A DNA stretch of 64,000 nucleotides from Mangifera indica (Eukaryota; Streptophyta; Magnoliopsida; Sapindales; Anacardiaceae), in the NCBI RefSeq assembly GCF_011075055.1, contig NC_058155.1, positions 10,077,537 through 10,141,536 on the forward strand. Reading direction: 5' to 3'. Below are positions 24,561 through 37,500 of this stretch, one piece after another. Position 1 is the first letter of the stretch. The number at the start of each line of letters is the position of its first letter. A program made the position numbers and the translations under genes. Under the pieces are notes generated by a model that saw only the letters and a program-made list of their open reading frames with translations, had not been told where the DNA came from and made no database searches.

Positions 24561-26639
24561 AAAAATATCTTTGTTCTCGGTTTGAGGTAATTATAGCAGT
24601 CCTACGAGGTTCATGTAGTTTAGATTCCTACAATATGGGGGGATCCCATGCTACAAAGCTTAGACTCTTAGTAGCAACGATGAATTAGTTTAATTGTTTG
24701 ACCATTAAAAGAGGGCTCTTTGTCAAGTCCAGCCCAAAGAGCAAGAACGAGATTGTTTGGCATCTAACTTATAAAGGCTTCTCTCCTCAGCGTAAGAGAA
24801 CATGGTAAGAAAATTTTTTTGGAGGCTTTCAAAATATCTCGTCTTTGGCAAATTTAATTACACTTGGGGTAATTTTAAGGCAATTCTAGTCGTCCATCTA
24901 AATATATATATAGATTTGGACAGCTGGATCTACTTGTAAACTTTAGTTGATATTATTTATAATTTTATATGTGATGCTCTTATAAGTTGAAAGCAATACA
25001 ATCGGGTCTTCTCTCACAACCTATGTTATTCTTGTGATCTTGAGTTTTATTTTTATTTATTTATTTATTTTTTTATAGGTTCATTCAAATTTTGTTTTTG
25101 ATCTTGTGTTTATGCATTAGAGATTCAACCTACTACTCATTTTATTATTAATATTTTGGATACAATTTAATAGTGTAACAACATTGAATATAAAATTTGT
25201 CATCTCAGAACCTTCGTATAATTTTGAATTTATACGAAAAGAGGTAGAGTTGAATATGTAATTAGATAATTGAATACAATTAACTCTAGTATAATGAATC
25301 TAGAAAGTTGATCTAATTTTATTTTTATAAAAAGTGGATGATTGTATGTTCACAAAATGATAGGTTATGATTGCTTTCCAAATAATAGCAAAAGATAAAG
25401 ATGGAATGTGATCTCTTGATTGTAGGGGTAGATTTGACACATTAAGGAGATCATGAGAGTAGTCAAATTTGTTAAGTGCCACTCTTTCTACTATTTTCAA
25501 ATAAAGAGTCTTTTATCAATACCTCGGATACTTGTGTGTAAGTGACATATCTTGTCATTGATCACATGGTTTGCCATTGATTAAGTAGTTGGTTGTCATG
25601 TTATGGTTAATTACCTTTTAGTGTTGCTTTCATGAGTTTGATTAAGGAAGAGTCTACTTACTTGCATAACATTGCTCACCATTTTCTAAAATGTGAGTTT
25701 GGCTTCAAAAAATCTTAAACCTTTTATAGGATGGATGTCACATAGGTGTTCGTGATATTTGCTTGCAATATGCCATGATAATGTTTTCACTTTGTATTTA
25801 ATGCATTATATGCACATGTTGTATGTCTACCGTGACAATTCAAATTGCTATGATTTCTTATTTGACATGATTTATATACCTCGTTGGATCGATAACATGT
25901 CACTAACCTAATTTGAATGGTCAAAATCGCTTCTTGCTCAACCCACAATTTTCTATAAAAAGGCTTTTAAATTCATGTTATGATTTATTCTTTAATAAAA
26001 TTATGCGTACATATTTTTAATATATAATTTTAATACGTTAATAATACATCATTATATAATTTAGTGATTTTAAATAAAAGATAAAATAACATCTAATTAA
26101 ATAATGATATATCATCTATTTATACATAATATTGCTCATACCAATTGGGTTTATTGATAAATTTGAGCCTAAAACATACAAAAGGTGTACCTAACATGGG
26201 GGGTTCCTAATGGAAATGAATCCTACATAGATTTAATTTCAGGAATAGACCAAACAATCCCAAGAAAGAAAATTATAACAAAAGATCATCTCTACATAGA
26301 ATCAGTGTCTTAATTACACGGATTCATAGCAACCTTACACAGACAATAAATTCTAGAGAAGAAACCGGTACAAGGATCAGGCTCACTTCTATCATAAAAA
26401 GTTGAATTATCACTAATCAACACAATGTTGTGGACACATGAAAGCCTACTCGAATCAGGGTTAGGCAACAGTGTCATACACCAATAAACGAATTAAAAAG
26501 ATCCCAGACAGGATCTACACCGTTATGCTATTCAATTGAAAATTACAGCGATGTCAAGACTCAGAGCAAGTTGAAAATGTTTCCCTCTTATTCAACTTTG
26601 AAGAAGTGAATGGTGTTGTGAACAACCTTGTAGTCAAGG

Positions 26640-29289
26640 TTACTTTTGGTTTTGCTCTATCTTGGCTCGAATCTTCTGCTCTAACAGAGATGTATCTGTT
26701 TCAAGGCCGAACATTCTGTTAAGAGCATGCATATTCTCAAGGGTTTCGTCAAGAGTCCGGCTGTCACTCCCATCGCATCTTAGATGCTGCATTGGACCAT
26801 GAAGAAGCTTATTCACAATACCACGGCTGAGATCATCTACTGCCCTCCTTGATTTCTTTGAGATATCATCACCCATCTTCGATAGGCATTTCTCTAGCTC
26901 TGCCATTCTGATTCTTTCTGCATAAGCCCTCAACTTCTTGATGGTAGGAACAGTCTCCAATGAATCCCTCCAAGCTTCAAACTGTTTTGATTCCTCGCCA
27001 ATGATGGCTTGAGCTTCCATAGCTTTGCGGAGCCGGTCCTCTTTATTAGCAGCAACAACTTCCTTAAGGTCATCAACATTATAGACTCTTGCACTTTCAA
27101 CATCTTCAACACATGAGCCAACATTACGTGGTACAGAGATATCAATAAAGAGCCTCAACCCCCCCACTGCAGGATCAACGGGCGGAAAGTCCTTAACATT
27201 CTCTTTGAAGAACAATGGAGTTTCTGATGCTGTGCTGGTGAAGACCACATCAGCTTCGGCAGCACAGGTTAGCATTTCAGTAAGAGGTTTGTAAATTATC
27301 TCAACACCTTTCATCTCCTCACGGATAGCAGCAACTTTCTCCTCAGATCTGTTTACAACCACCATCTTATTGCATCCTTTTGCTACCAAGTGCTTTATCA
27401 CAAGCTTCCCCATCTTGCCAGCTCCAATAACCAGCATGCGGGCAGTGGCACGTGAAGATTCAGGAAGCTTCATTAAAGCCAGTTCAACCGCAGCTGAGCT
27501 GACTGAAACAGCCCCGGCAGCAATGTTTGTCTCTGCTCTAACCCGCTTTCCAACAGTGATTGCATGCTTGAACAGTCCACTGATGTTCCTGCCAAATCCG
27601 ACAACTCCTTGCCCAACTTTGACAACTTGTTTAACTTGAGCAAGGATTTGTCCTTCTCCTAGCACAAGAGAGTCAAGACCAGCTGACACTTCAAAAAGAT
27701 GCTGGGTAGCATCTTTGTTACACAGCAAAAACCGGTGCTGGCATAGCTCAGAGACAGGGATCCCACTTGTCTGTCAATGGATTCAATATTAGAAAGACAG
27801 CTTTAGCAATTTCAAAATTCTCTTAATAAAATTAATCCAAGAAACCAATTTTTATATGGTAGATGAAGATAACCTAAAAGAACAGCTGAAAAGTAATACA
27901 GAAAGATGTCACCAACTTTAGAAGCATAAATCAAGGTCCTTTACGCCAGATTATTATCATATTAATCTACAACTTGCAAAAACATAGATTTTTCTAATGG
28001 AAGAAAAACAAACATGGAATCATAAAGGAGAAGAAAATTCACCTTTGACATCCATTCAGTCACCTCTTTAACCCCACGATGCTGAGAAAGAGCTACAACA
28101 TATATCTCCATCCGGTTGCAGGTACTAAGAACAGCAGCCTCTTCTATATGATTTAAGTTACACAACTCCCCAATGGCCCGTGGCCATTCTGCTTCTGGAA
28201 TGGCAAGTTTTTCTCGCATCTCAACAGGTGCAGTGTGAACACTAAGCCCAATAACCACAATGCTGCTCCTTTCCTTTGTATATCCTAAGGGAGATCGAAC
28301 ATAAAATTTGAAGTAAATCAGTACCTGGGTACCTTGCCAAAACGATAATAAAACTTTCTGAAATTCATGGTGATCAGTGTTAATCAGAATATCCCTTAAC
28401 TGTAGATAAAGATGATAGATTTATCAGGATTTTAGTAAGTGACAACCAAACAAACCTTACAGAAAACTGTTATACAACAGAATCATACGTGAGAAATAGA
28501 TATATTTTTCTCATAATTCGAAGAATTGAATCTAAGAAGTGTAAATAATAACCGATAACAAAAGACAATCAGAACCAACTAGTTCAAATTACAATGCAAA
28601 ATAGCACAATTTCATTGTAATTTCAGACTGTTAACAACTGTGATCAAACAGCAACTTTATACCCAATTCTAACTAACAAAAACACAGCAATGAGAAGTCA
28701 AAATTCATGTGGAAACGAACATTAATTGAGCCCTTGAACGCTCAGGTTGAATTGAAAAAGAGAAAAGGGAAAAAAATTAAGAACACACACCCTTATCTTA
28801 AGGATAATTATATAGAAGTCATTGACTCCTCTCTTACAACAAAAGGATCAAAATAATTAAGCGAAAAAAATGCTTAGTACCACTGTTAATTCAAACTCTT
28901 CTACAATCAAAACACAGAACCCATCAATTTAAAACATTGCATTCAACAAAACAACACAATTAAAGATGAAATTACTTATTCAATTCTAGAAAAAAAAGTT
29001 CAAATACAACACACAGGCAAAAAAAAAAAAAAAAGATGCAGTATTTACGGTCAAGCGCGGAGGTTTTAAGCTGCTCGAGAGCGGAGACAGTGGAGGCATC
29101 AGATGGAGAAGCAACTTCGCATCTAACTCCCCTTTGAAATCTTTTCTCATTGCGATTGGATTTACAGAGGACGCGTATTTGTTGACCCCTCAAAAAAGAA
29201 CAAGACGAAGAAGAAGAGCCGGGATTGAACAACAAAGTTTCCACCTTAGAACCGGCGAAAGCGGTCGCGAAGCCAGTAGAAAAGGCCAT
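26640..29289 (-). CDS. HEMA1: Glutamyl-tRNA reductase, plastid (first step of tetrapyrrole synthesis)
   Basis: It reduces glutamyl-tRNA(Glu) with NADPH to glutamate-1-semialdehyde, committing carbon to chlorophyll and heme in the plastid stroma. Three exons on the minus strand, 29289-29049, 28284-28043 and 27770-26640, join in frame to 537 residues, close to Arabidopsis HEMA1. Residues 1 to about 60 are Ser-rich and basic, a plausible transit peptide. The catalytic cysteine is C136 in [23 protein letters not shown] is the conserved substrate-site block, and [10 protein letters not shown] (about 275-284) is the NADPH-binding loop. The C-terminal dimerisation helix ends with [11 protein letters not shown]. 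The start MAFSTGF at 29289 follows the family, although the frame stays open upstream to 29547. HEMA1 is the light-induced photosynthetic isoform; I infer HEMA1 over HEMA2 from overall similarity only. Confidence 0.96.
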
Positions 29290-29639
29290 GATTTTTACGC
29301 TCAAACAAAACCCTGACCCAAAAATAAAAATGCTCCAAGGACTTGGCTTTGTTGAACGGGTCTTGAATCGCAGAAGAAGATAGATTTGCGTTCGCTGGGG
29401 TTTGGTAAATTGATTAACAAAAAATAAAGTCAGAGAGGGGGATTGGTCGGTACATAAAAATTGACTTTGCCAAGGCAAAAGAAGTGGGAATTGAATTGTG
29501 ATATCTGTGAATTGGTTTCTGAATTTTGATTGGCTGGTGGAATACACGTTTTATCCACACTCTCTTCCATGTCATCTTGGTTGGCTCCCACATAATGTGG
29601 ACTAAGTCTAACCAATTCGTTGAATTGATAATCGATGTT

Positions 29640-32486
29640 GAATTAAATATTTAAATAATTTATTATTATACCAATCAATATTATTTTATTATTAAATTAA
29701 CATTAATTAATAATATATTTTTATGTATATGGTTGATATTTAAAATTTGGTATGTATATTTTTATTGAAAATAAAAAACGCATCTAACGATTATGTGTCT
29801 TTTTTATTTTTAAATTTTTATTATAAATATTTAATTTTAAATATCTAGTTAAATATTCAGATAATTTATTATTTTATAAATAATTATTATTTTATCTTTA
29901 AAATATTTAATTAAATATTCAAAATTAATTACATATATTTTTATTGAAAACCAAAAGTGTCTAACCATCAATATGCCCTGTAGATTCCTGAATTTGTCCG
30001 CATACAATTCTACAATGAGATTTCTTAATATTGGTGGTTAGAAAATGAGTGTGTCGCAGTGTGATCCATCAGATTACCAGTGTGAAAAAGATCCCAACGG
30101 GGTCATTTCCCGGGCCCGCCCTGGTTCAAAGATGCAGATCAAGAGATAAGGGGGACGTGACAACATGTGATGGAGATTGGGTTCTAAGATTGCAGGCTCT
30201 CAATTCGCCACAACTTTAATGCTAACTGGCGGACAAAGGATATCGAGCTAAGCTTGGATTGGATTATCTTCTTTTACGTTTTCTGTTATAGATATACTCC
30301 ATAATTAACTCCATACCCACATTTCTTTATTTAATATGTACATATACCAACTTCTGGTTTGAAGTTAATTTGTAAACATTCTATCATTCTCCCCCATGAA
30401 AAGCAAACACGAGTTGCAGACTTTGTGTATTAGATTTGGAGTTATGTATAATACCAATTTCCAGCATAGCAAATTAAGAATCTTTCAGTTAATTAATTGG
30501 GTTTATAATATACACATCTGCATTTTGGTTTGGCCATACAGACATCCCAGATGAACGTAGCAGTTGTCAATGGAGAAAGATTTAGCTTGAAAGTAGTTTT
30601 TCTTCCTTTTCATTTTAGTACACGAAATAGGTGCACTACTTATGGCCCGGCCATGCATCCCCTTAGATATGTCTAACGGTATTTTATAATTTTTGATACA
30701 GTTTAAGGTAAGTGTCATTTTCCAACCATATTGTGACATATATTGTAAGATATTAACAATTATACCTGCACACTCATAAGAATTTGTGTTGGTGTTAATC
30801 AAATCAAGCATATAATAGATGCAAGAGAGCTGCAGAATCATCCACAAGTTTTGACCATCTCAGTTTGTTCTGGTTAACACCGGCTAGTCAGGAGGAAGGA
30901 CTTTGATTATATATCTAAGCTATAAATTTGTTTTTTCATATTAGTCACGTAAACGTTCACTTTGTCAGATGGAAACATTTCAATCTAGTTCTCCTCTTTG
31001 GCAGCCATGGATTGGGTAATCTTATTACGTTAGCTTACACCAGAAAGATCATTGATGCAATACATTCTGGGACACTTTTTAAGGTGAATTCTACCAAGAC
31101 TGAAATGTTTGGACTTGAGATTCCAACTGAGATTCACGAAGTACCTTCAGAAATCTTGGATCCATGGATCACTGTAAGTTGCCTTCCTTTCAACATCTTT
31201 CACAACCGTTCACAAAACTAAACTTTTCAAAAATATTGAATAGAATTGATCAACCTATTTTGTGAATTGACAGCGGTCACACAAGAATGCATAAAAGGAC
31301 ACCCTCTTGAAGCTAGCAGGTCTTTTTAAGAATAATTTTGTTGGCTTCATGGATCACAAGATTGGGGAAGATAACAATGAGTGAGGAGATCCTAGCTACT
31401 GGTTCTATATATTAAACAGAGGACAGTTGGAAGACATTGGATGATCGAAAAAGACTTGCACAGTATGGTCGTATCATAATACATACATACATATACATAT
31501 CTACACTTGAATTCAATTCACACATACTTACTCTGCTTTTCTTAGCTCAGTACGTAATCTTGCAGAGCTGCTGATCAACATGCATTTTATAGGTTTTGAA
31601 TTTTATCTTTGATTGGATTGGCTAGACTATTTGCACAACATTCAACACAGGGAGTGCACCGTGTAAATTTCATTCTTGTGGTTAGAGAGGTCTCCGATTG
31701 TGTGAGGCCCAGATATTATTTCATCGACAATGTAAATAATCCTATATAATAGTGAAGCTACATTTTCTTATTTATGATAGCAAAGTTCCAACTATAAAAA
31801 CTATCCTAAACTCATTCCACCAAGAATTCCCCCTCACATCAGCTATCAATCTCAAATTACAAAATACAAAATGGAAGTTAACACGATCAAATTTGAATGC
31901 AACACATATAGTTCATCTGACCAACAAACACAAACTCCTTCAAAATATTTACTTTATTCTAAATGTCACTATGATCAATCTTCAAACATGGTTGGCCCCT
32001 TATCACTGACCACTGAAAATTAATAATCTGAATCAAGAACACTGTTAACCAAAAATTATACATGTATAGATTTGGCATAATAGAGAAATGTAGACAAAGT
32101 TATTGCCTTAACCTGATCTATCAATACAGCTGATGCCACAGACACCAAAACAGATTGAAAAACACAGAACCATATTTATTCAATCCTTCAGATCACATCA
32201 TGATTTTGCAGCCAAATTTTGAATACACCTATTGAAAGCCAAACCACAATATCCTAAAATTAAATAGGGCGGTCTGAAATTCAGTATGTAAATGCATTTT
32301 AAACTGAAAACTGTAAAGAGTTTCGAGAGTACATAGATAATAACATTAACTGTAGTTAACATTTTCCGGACAACTGTATATCAATGCATCCGTTATGCAT
32401 ACTTTCTCGATACTTATTTCATTGAACAAAGCAGAAACTCTAAAACTTGAGCATTACTTCTACAACCTTAGTACTACATTAGATAA
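29640..32486. other. Intergenic region holding the PCK relic and AT-rich DNA
   Basis: The first part (29640-29960) is AT-rich with repeated TTAAATATTTAAATAAT-like motifs, upstream of the HEMA1 promoter. The only recognisable gene remnant is the phosphoenolpyruvate carboxykinase fragment at about 31005-31415. From 31750 to 32486 the DNA is probably UFC1 3' leader plus spacer. Other open frames (30503-30847 minus, 31752-32009 plus) have no family resemblance. Confidence 0.6.
31005..31415 (+). pseudogene. Decayed C-terminal fragment of phosphoenolpyruvate carboxykinase (ATP)
   Basis: Only the last ~95 codons of a plant PCK are recognisable, as two pieces around what looks like the original intron (31174-31273, GT...AG). 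Piece one reads [13 protein letters not shown], then [14 protein letters not shown] and PSEILDP, all PCK hallmarks. Piece two reads KDTLLKLAGLFKNNF and, after a frameshift, SEEILATGSIY with a stop at 31413-31415. Damage seen: an in-frame TAA at about 31291 where the family has Tyr, CGG in place of the expected Trp codon at 31274, and a frameshift near 31375. Nothing recognisable remains of the N-terminal two thirds, including the kinase-1a and nucleotide-binding motifs. Retained intron means it is not a processed retrocopy. As I recall, PCK2 neighbours WAVH2 in Arabidopsis, so this is probably the local PCK dying in place. Confidence 0.85.
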
Positions 32487-33349
32487 CTAAGACTCACTAG
32501 ATGAGCTCACATCATCTTTATGTTTAATCATGCCGGAATCAACAAGAATGGGAACCTCAGCTGCGAGCCATGGAGCAAGACCCAAACAAAGTGCATGCGC
32601 TATACCAAACCTAGGACTGCCGCAACACAACAAGTCAATTGCATGTTAATAACAAATTTTGTCACTCAATTACTGCAAAATATAATGCATTATACGTATT
32701 ATGAGTGTCTATCAAATAAATAATAATATCACCAAGTTGATAATTTCAATTTAAGTTTCATTGATTAAATTGTGGGGCGCCTACAAATCACCAAAACCAT
32801 ATAATTCAATTCATCATCTCATTCAACGATCCAAAATACAGAAACAAATAATCGAAAGTGTTAAAAAAAATTACCAATTTTTGGCCCAAAGCGGCTTGAA
32901 ATGTATGGTCAAGCAAATCTTTCCTCCTCTATACATCTACAAAATAACCAAAAACCCAAAGTTAACAATAAAAAGATAAAAAGCACATGTGAAAAGCGTT
33001 TAAAAAAAGATATCACCTTCTGCGTCTTTCCATCGAGTTGCGGCAGCTCGATCTCGGGCGCCGTGGATGGGTAAGTAACCGGAATGTCGAATTGGAGATC
33101 GAATTCGTACTTCAAGAGGTTATGGACGTACCAGCACTTTCCGGTCCAACGAGTCCCTTCAGGATTGGCGGCAGAGATGCGGAACCAGTCGTTATCGTTG
33201 GACTTGTTCATCTGTGTGTATGCAATCAAAGCCTTATACTCCTCTTTAAGCCTCTGCGTCCACGCCGTGCCGTCTCTAGGACCAGCTTTCGTCGTTAATA
33301 GCGGTATATGGGTCAACGTTGATTTCGTGTTGGGGTCCCATCCCTCCAT
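32487..33349 (-). CDS. UFC1: UFM1-conjugating enzyme 1 (E2 of the ufmylation pathway)
   Basis: It receives UFM1 from the E1 UBA5 as a thioester and, with UFL1, passes it to ER-associated and ribosomal targets. Three exons on the minus strand, 33349-33017, 32936-32875 and 32616-32487, join in frame to 174 residues, the usual length for plant UFC1. The start [12 protein letters not shown] and the block [20 protein letters not shown] are diagnostic, as is [14 protein letters not shown], the UBC-fold core. Exon 2 opens with [10 protein letters not shown], in which C119 is the catalytic cysteine (the counterpart of human C116). HFKPLWAKN and [15 protein letters not shown] complete the fold, and the tail is Ser-rich. 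The two introns lie in phases 0 and 2. It is divergent from the symplekin gene with about 1.16 kb between start codons. Confidence 0.97.
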
Positions 33350-34510
33350 CTCGCTAACTCAAACCCTAAGCCTAAAACTCGATTTTGCGAGTTGTGAATT
33401 TTGATGAACTGATTCGATTTATCACCGAGCTCGTCTGGTTATTTTGGTTTGGCCAGGAAAAGTAAGTTGTTGAGGATATAACTGTAATTTCATTATTTTT
33501 AAATTAGAAGAATATCCTAATTATAAATTTTATATAAGAAGACTAATACGTAGTCAGTCTTCCAGGCCTAATTACAAAAAAATACAACGATTAATACAAT
33601 TATTTATATGTATAAATACAAAAAATTAAGTATACCAATGATTTTAACCAATCTCATGATACTTTTTACAGCCTTTCCAACGATTCTTTTTATAATTTCT
33701 GATGCATCTTCTAGCACTACTTATGACAAATATCAAATCGATTTTGTATAACGTATTACACCGTACTTAATTAGACTTATTCAAATAATAAAAGTAATTT
33801 ATTATACCCCTCAAATATATGAAAAATTATAAAATTACTCTTTTTTGGAAAAAATAAGTTAGAATTATGTTATAAAACTATGACAACATCTCATAATATC
33901 TCACTATAGATATTTGTTTTATTTTGTTTTAGAAAAGAATGAATTAATTTGAATTCTTTAATAAATAAAAAATAGTAAAATTTTAGGGATTTAAATAAGG
34001 GAATTTGAAATTTTAGTTATTTAATAAATTTTCAATAGAAACATAAGCATCTCAATAACCTTCATGTTGAAGTGAATGTAAACTGCGAGGCCCATTATAG
34101 CCATGTTGTTATATTTCAGGCATCCAAAATGATGCACCAAATATGTGAACCAGTGCCATGAAAATCTGTAAATTTTCTCATAATTATGTGTTGTTTGTAT
34201 ATATATTCTTCAAAATTTTCCCTCAATTATTAAAAAAAGAAAAAGGGGAGGAAGATGTGAGCCGTTCATGGTTTCGCTCACTCTGTCTAAACTCAGAACC
34301 ACATCGACCTAAATTTCGTCTCTATAAATAAAACTGGACGCGCCCCTTTCCCCTTCTACAGCCATCTTATTTATTTAAAATCTCTCGTCACTGCTTTTTT
34401 TGGTTTATCCTCCCAGGAATCCATGTTCCATTCGAAAAAACCCTCACACTCCTCAAAACCCTAACCCGCCTAAATCATACCAAATCGCCGTTTATCTCTC
34501 TTAATTGAAC
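33350..34510. promoter_or_regulatory. Divergent intergenic region between UFC1 and the symplekin gene
   Basis: The 1.16 kb between the two start codons serves both genes. The middle (33480-34030) is AT-rich and featureless to my eye. On the symplekin side a TATA box, TCTATAAATA, lies at 34321-34330, predicting transcription from about 34355 and a leader of roughly 155 bases. I see no equally clear TATA on the UFC1 side, as is common for housekeeping genes. Confidence 0.5.
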
Positions 34511-37500
34511 ATGGCCGTGCCTTCTAGAGACCAAGCACTCTCGCTTCTCGCCGCGGCGAACAACCATGGTGATTTGGCCGTTAAGCTTTCTTCGTTAAAG
34601 CAGGTCAGAGGTATTTTGTCGTCTGCTGACCCGTCTTTTGCGGCTGAGCTCTTCCCTTACTTGGTCGAGCTTCATTCTTCTCCTGAAACTCTTGTTCGAA
34701 AGTCTCTTATCGAGTGAGTTCACAAAACCTTTCTTCGTATTATTATTACCGTTTCTGACCTTATATTTGTTTGGAAGTCTGGCTATATTGTTCCTTCCAA
34801 GTTGTAATTGTTTAGTTAGTGAGGCATTTGAGAATATCTTTGTGAGATTTATTCTTCCGTTTTGCTAGGGGTTTGTCTCTTCAGCCATGTTTTTTGAATC
34901 AGTGAAAAATTTACGAGAGTTATTTGCTGATGACATTTAAGACTTAATTGTTTGCATTACTTTCAGTTGTACAGTTTGCTTCTCACCCATGTAATGGAAT
35001 TACTTTCTGTATTCTGGCTGATTATACTCTGTAATTCATATGTGCGCCAGGATATGCATGGGGATATTCATGTCTCTCTTGGCACTGTCTTATTTGCCTT
35101 TTATATGTGTCAGGTGTTTATGCCTTTGTCTAACAACTCAATGCCCTTTGCTTTACTTTATTTATGGTTTTCAGGACAATTGAGGATGTTGGGTTGAAAG
35201 CAATGGAGCATTCTTATATTCTTATGCCTGTTATATTAGCGTTTTTGAAGGATAGTGACCCTAGTGTTGCAAAACAATCTATTGTTACTGGCACGAATTT
35301 CTTTTGTCACTTTCTAGAGGATATAGCATTACAGGTTTCTCTCTTTCGCAACACTTTTTATCATCTTCAATTTCTTTTGTGTTGTAGAAAAAAAATAGTT
35401 TATAATATTTTTGAATAATGCATCTTGTAGCTATTAAAGTTTTCCGTTCTTTAAGATTTGTGGTGATTGAAGTTTGTGGAATTTGGGGTGTATTTCCAAA
35501 CAACTTGATTTAGAAAGTATTTTGTTGATTGTCATGGACTGTTTTTGGTTTCGTTCAGTAGTTTTATGAGTAAAATGTTATTTAATATTACGTGCATGTC
35601 TCATCTATGATCATTTTTTCTATGGATCTGTGTGTGTGTGTGTGCGCACATGGAAAAGAACACTTTTATGGAGTTTCCAGTGCTTTTTTGATATATTACA
35701 ATATATGTGTTACCAAGGGGAGGATGGATCAAACACCAGTGGATGGGAAGGGAAAGCAGACAGTGTTGCTTTATTTGAAAAATTCTCACAAATTATGGTT
35801 GAATATCTCTACCTCAAAGTCATGTTCTGATTTATTCTCATAGCAAGTGTATAATTTTAATGCTTATTTTGAAAAATAGTTTCATTGGCCTCGTAAAGTA
35901 GAGCGGTGGCTTGAAGAACTTTGGACGTGGATGGTTAGGTTTAAGGATGCTATCTTTTCAATTGCATTGGAGGTATGAACAATCTTTTTTGGTTTGCTGT
36001 TAAAGACCTACCCATTCCCTTATTAAAGCTGTGACAATGCATACTCTCAAACTGACGCTTCATTGTGCATTGCTTCTGAAGTTTAGTGCATCGAATGCTT
36101 GTGTTTGTTTGGGAGGAAAAACTTTTTGAGTTTCTGTCTTCCTTCTAGTTTTATTGCATTTTCTTGCTAGCTTACCTGAAATCTGGATCACAAATAAGTA
36201 TCAGGCTTTTGTGCTCTATTTAAAGTATTCACATTGTTTAATAACAATGTTTTTCATGCTAAATACGCTTTAGCTTCCATTTGAGGTAACCGTCTTTAGG
36301 AAGTTTTCTAAATATATGTCATCTTTTCTGTTTGTTATCAATCAAAGACACTGTTTGAGGGTTTAGCAATTGCATTACCATTGCTTTTGTTTCTTTTTGT
36401 TTTTAACCGTTTCCTAAATTACTGCTTGTTAATTCTGATATGCATGTAATCATATTGATAATTTATGTAGTTTGAGATTTCTTTCATACTGTTTATCTTA
36501 CACATTGGCCTAACTTTATTCTCTTTTTAACTATATAATTTAGCCTGGATTCGTTGGGACAAAGTTGCTGGCACTGAAGTTTTTGGAAATATATGTTCTG
36601 CTTTTTACCTCTGATGCAAATGATTCTGAAAAGTTTACCACTGAAGGTACTGCTTTCTGAGTTTTGAGGGCTTAAAGTAATTATATATATACTTAAGATG
36701 TTGGAAAGCTCCTGTGGCCTTTTTTGGATCTTTTTGAAAACCAATTTTTCTTGAAATTTTAATCTCTAGATTTTTTTTGGCTTTTAGCTGCAACAGGTGG
36801 TAAACAGGCTTTCAATATATCGCGGCTGGAGGGTGGACACCCGTTTTTAGATCCTGTTGCACTTATGTCAGAAGCAAATAGGATGCTAGCCACTCTATTG
36901 GATTTATTGCAATCAGCTAGTAATCTCCCTGGTCCAGTGACAATAGCTGTTGTCAATTGGTGAGTTTATACTTACCAGTCACCAAATTATGCTCATCTAT
37001 GATTTCTTGTGCTTGGCAATTTTTTTGTACCTTCGCCTAATTCTCTTGGCAAAATCCTCACCCAGTAACTCCATTTTGTACCTTCCTTTAGTTCTTTATA
37101 TTTCAATCCGCACTGAATCTATGGTCAATCATATATGTCATTAATAGAAATGAATTGTAGCTTTGGGCTTTTCCTCTTTTCTTTCATTTGTACCCATATT
37201 GCTGTGGCTCAGTATTTTATCTTCTAACGGGCTAAACTTTTTAGTTGAAAAACAATATTCTGTTTTAGCTGCTCTCTTCTCTCTCTCTCTGGTTTTGCTG
37301 TCCAATTTTTAAGCTTTACTTGTACTTCAAATTCTTACTTTACTTCATCATAGGATTAACTCAGTGAGATTTTAGCCTCTGTTTAGTTGGAGTCCACTTT
37401 TTTTCCTGGAGTTATCATGCCGTTGGCTGAATCTGAAACCATGGCTCTTGCAGGGTAAAATAGGGCTGCATGATTAGTGTTATTGACCTTGTATAGGGGA

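Larger units (their letters stand above)
22989..26300. other. Intergenic region between the WAVH-type gene and HEMA1 (tail to tail)
   Basis: The two genes converge here. The first 250 bases are WAVH 3' leader and the last 300 or so, up to 26639, are HEMA1 3' leader. Between them I find no gene: a family-A repeat (23335-23765), AT-rich MITE-like stretches (24350-24560 and 26030-26150) and unclassified sequence. Open frames at 23950-24147 and 25300-25500 (both minus) have no recognisable content. Confidence 0.6.
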
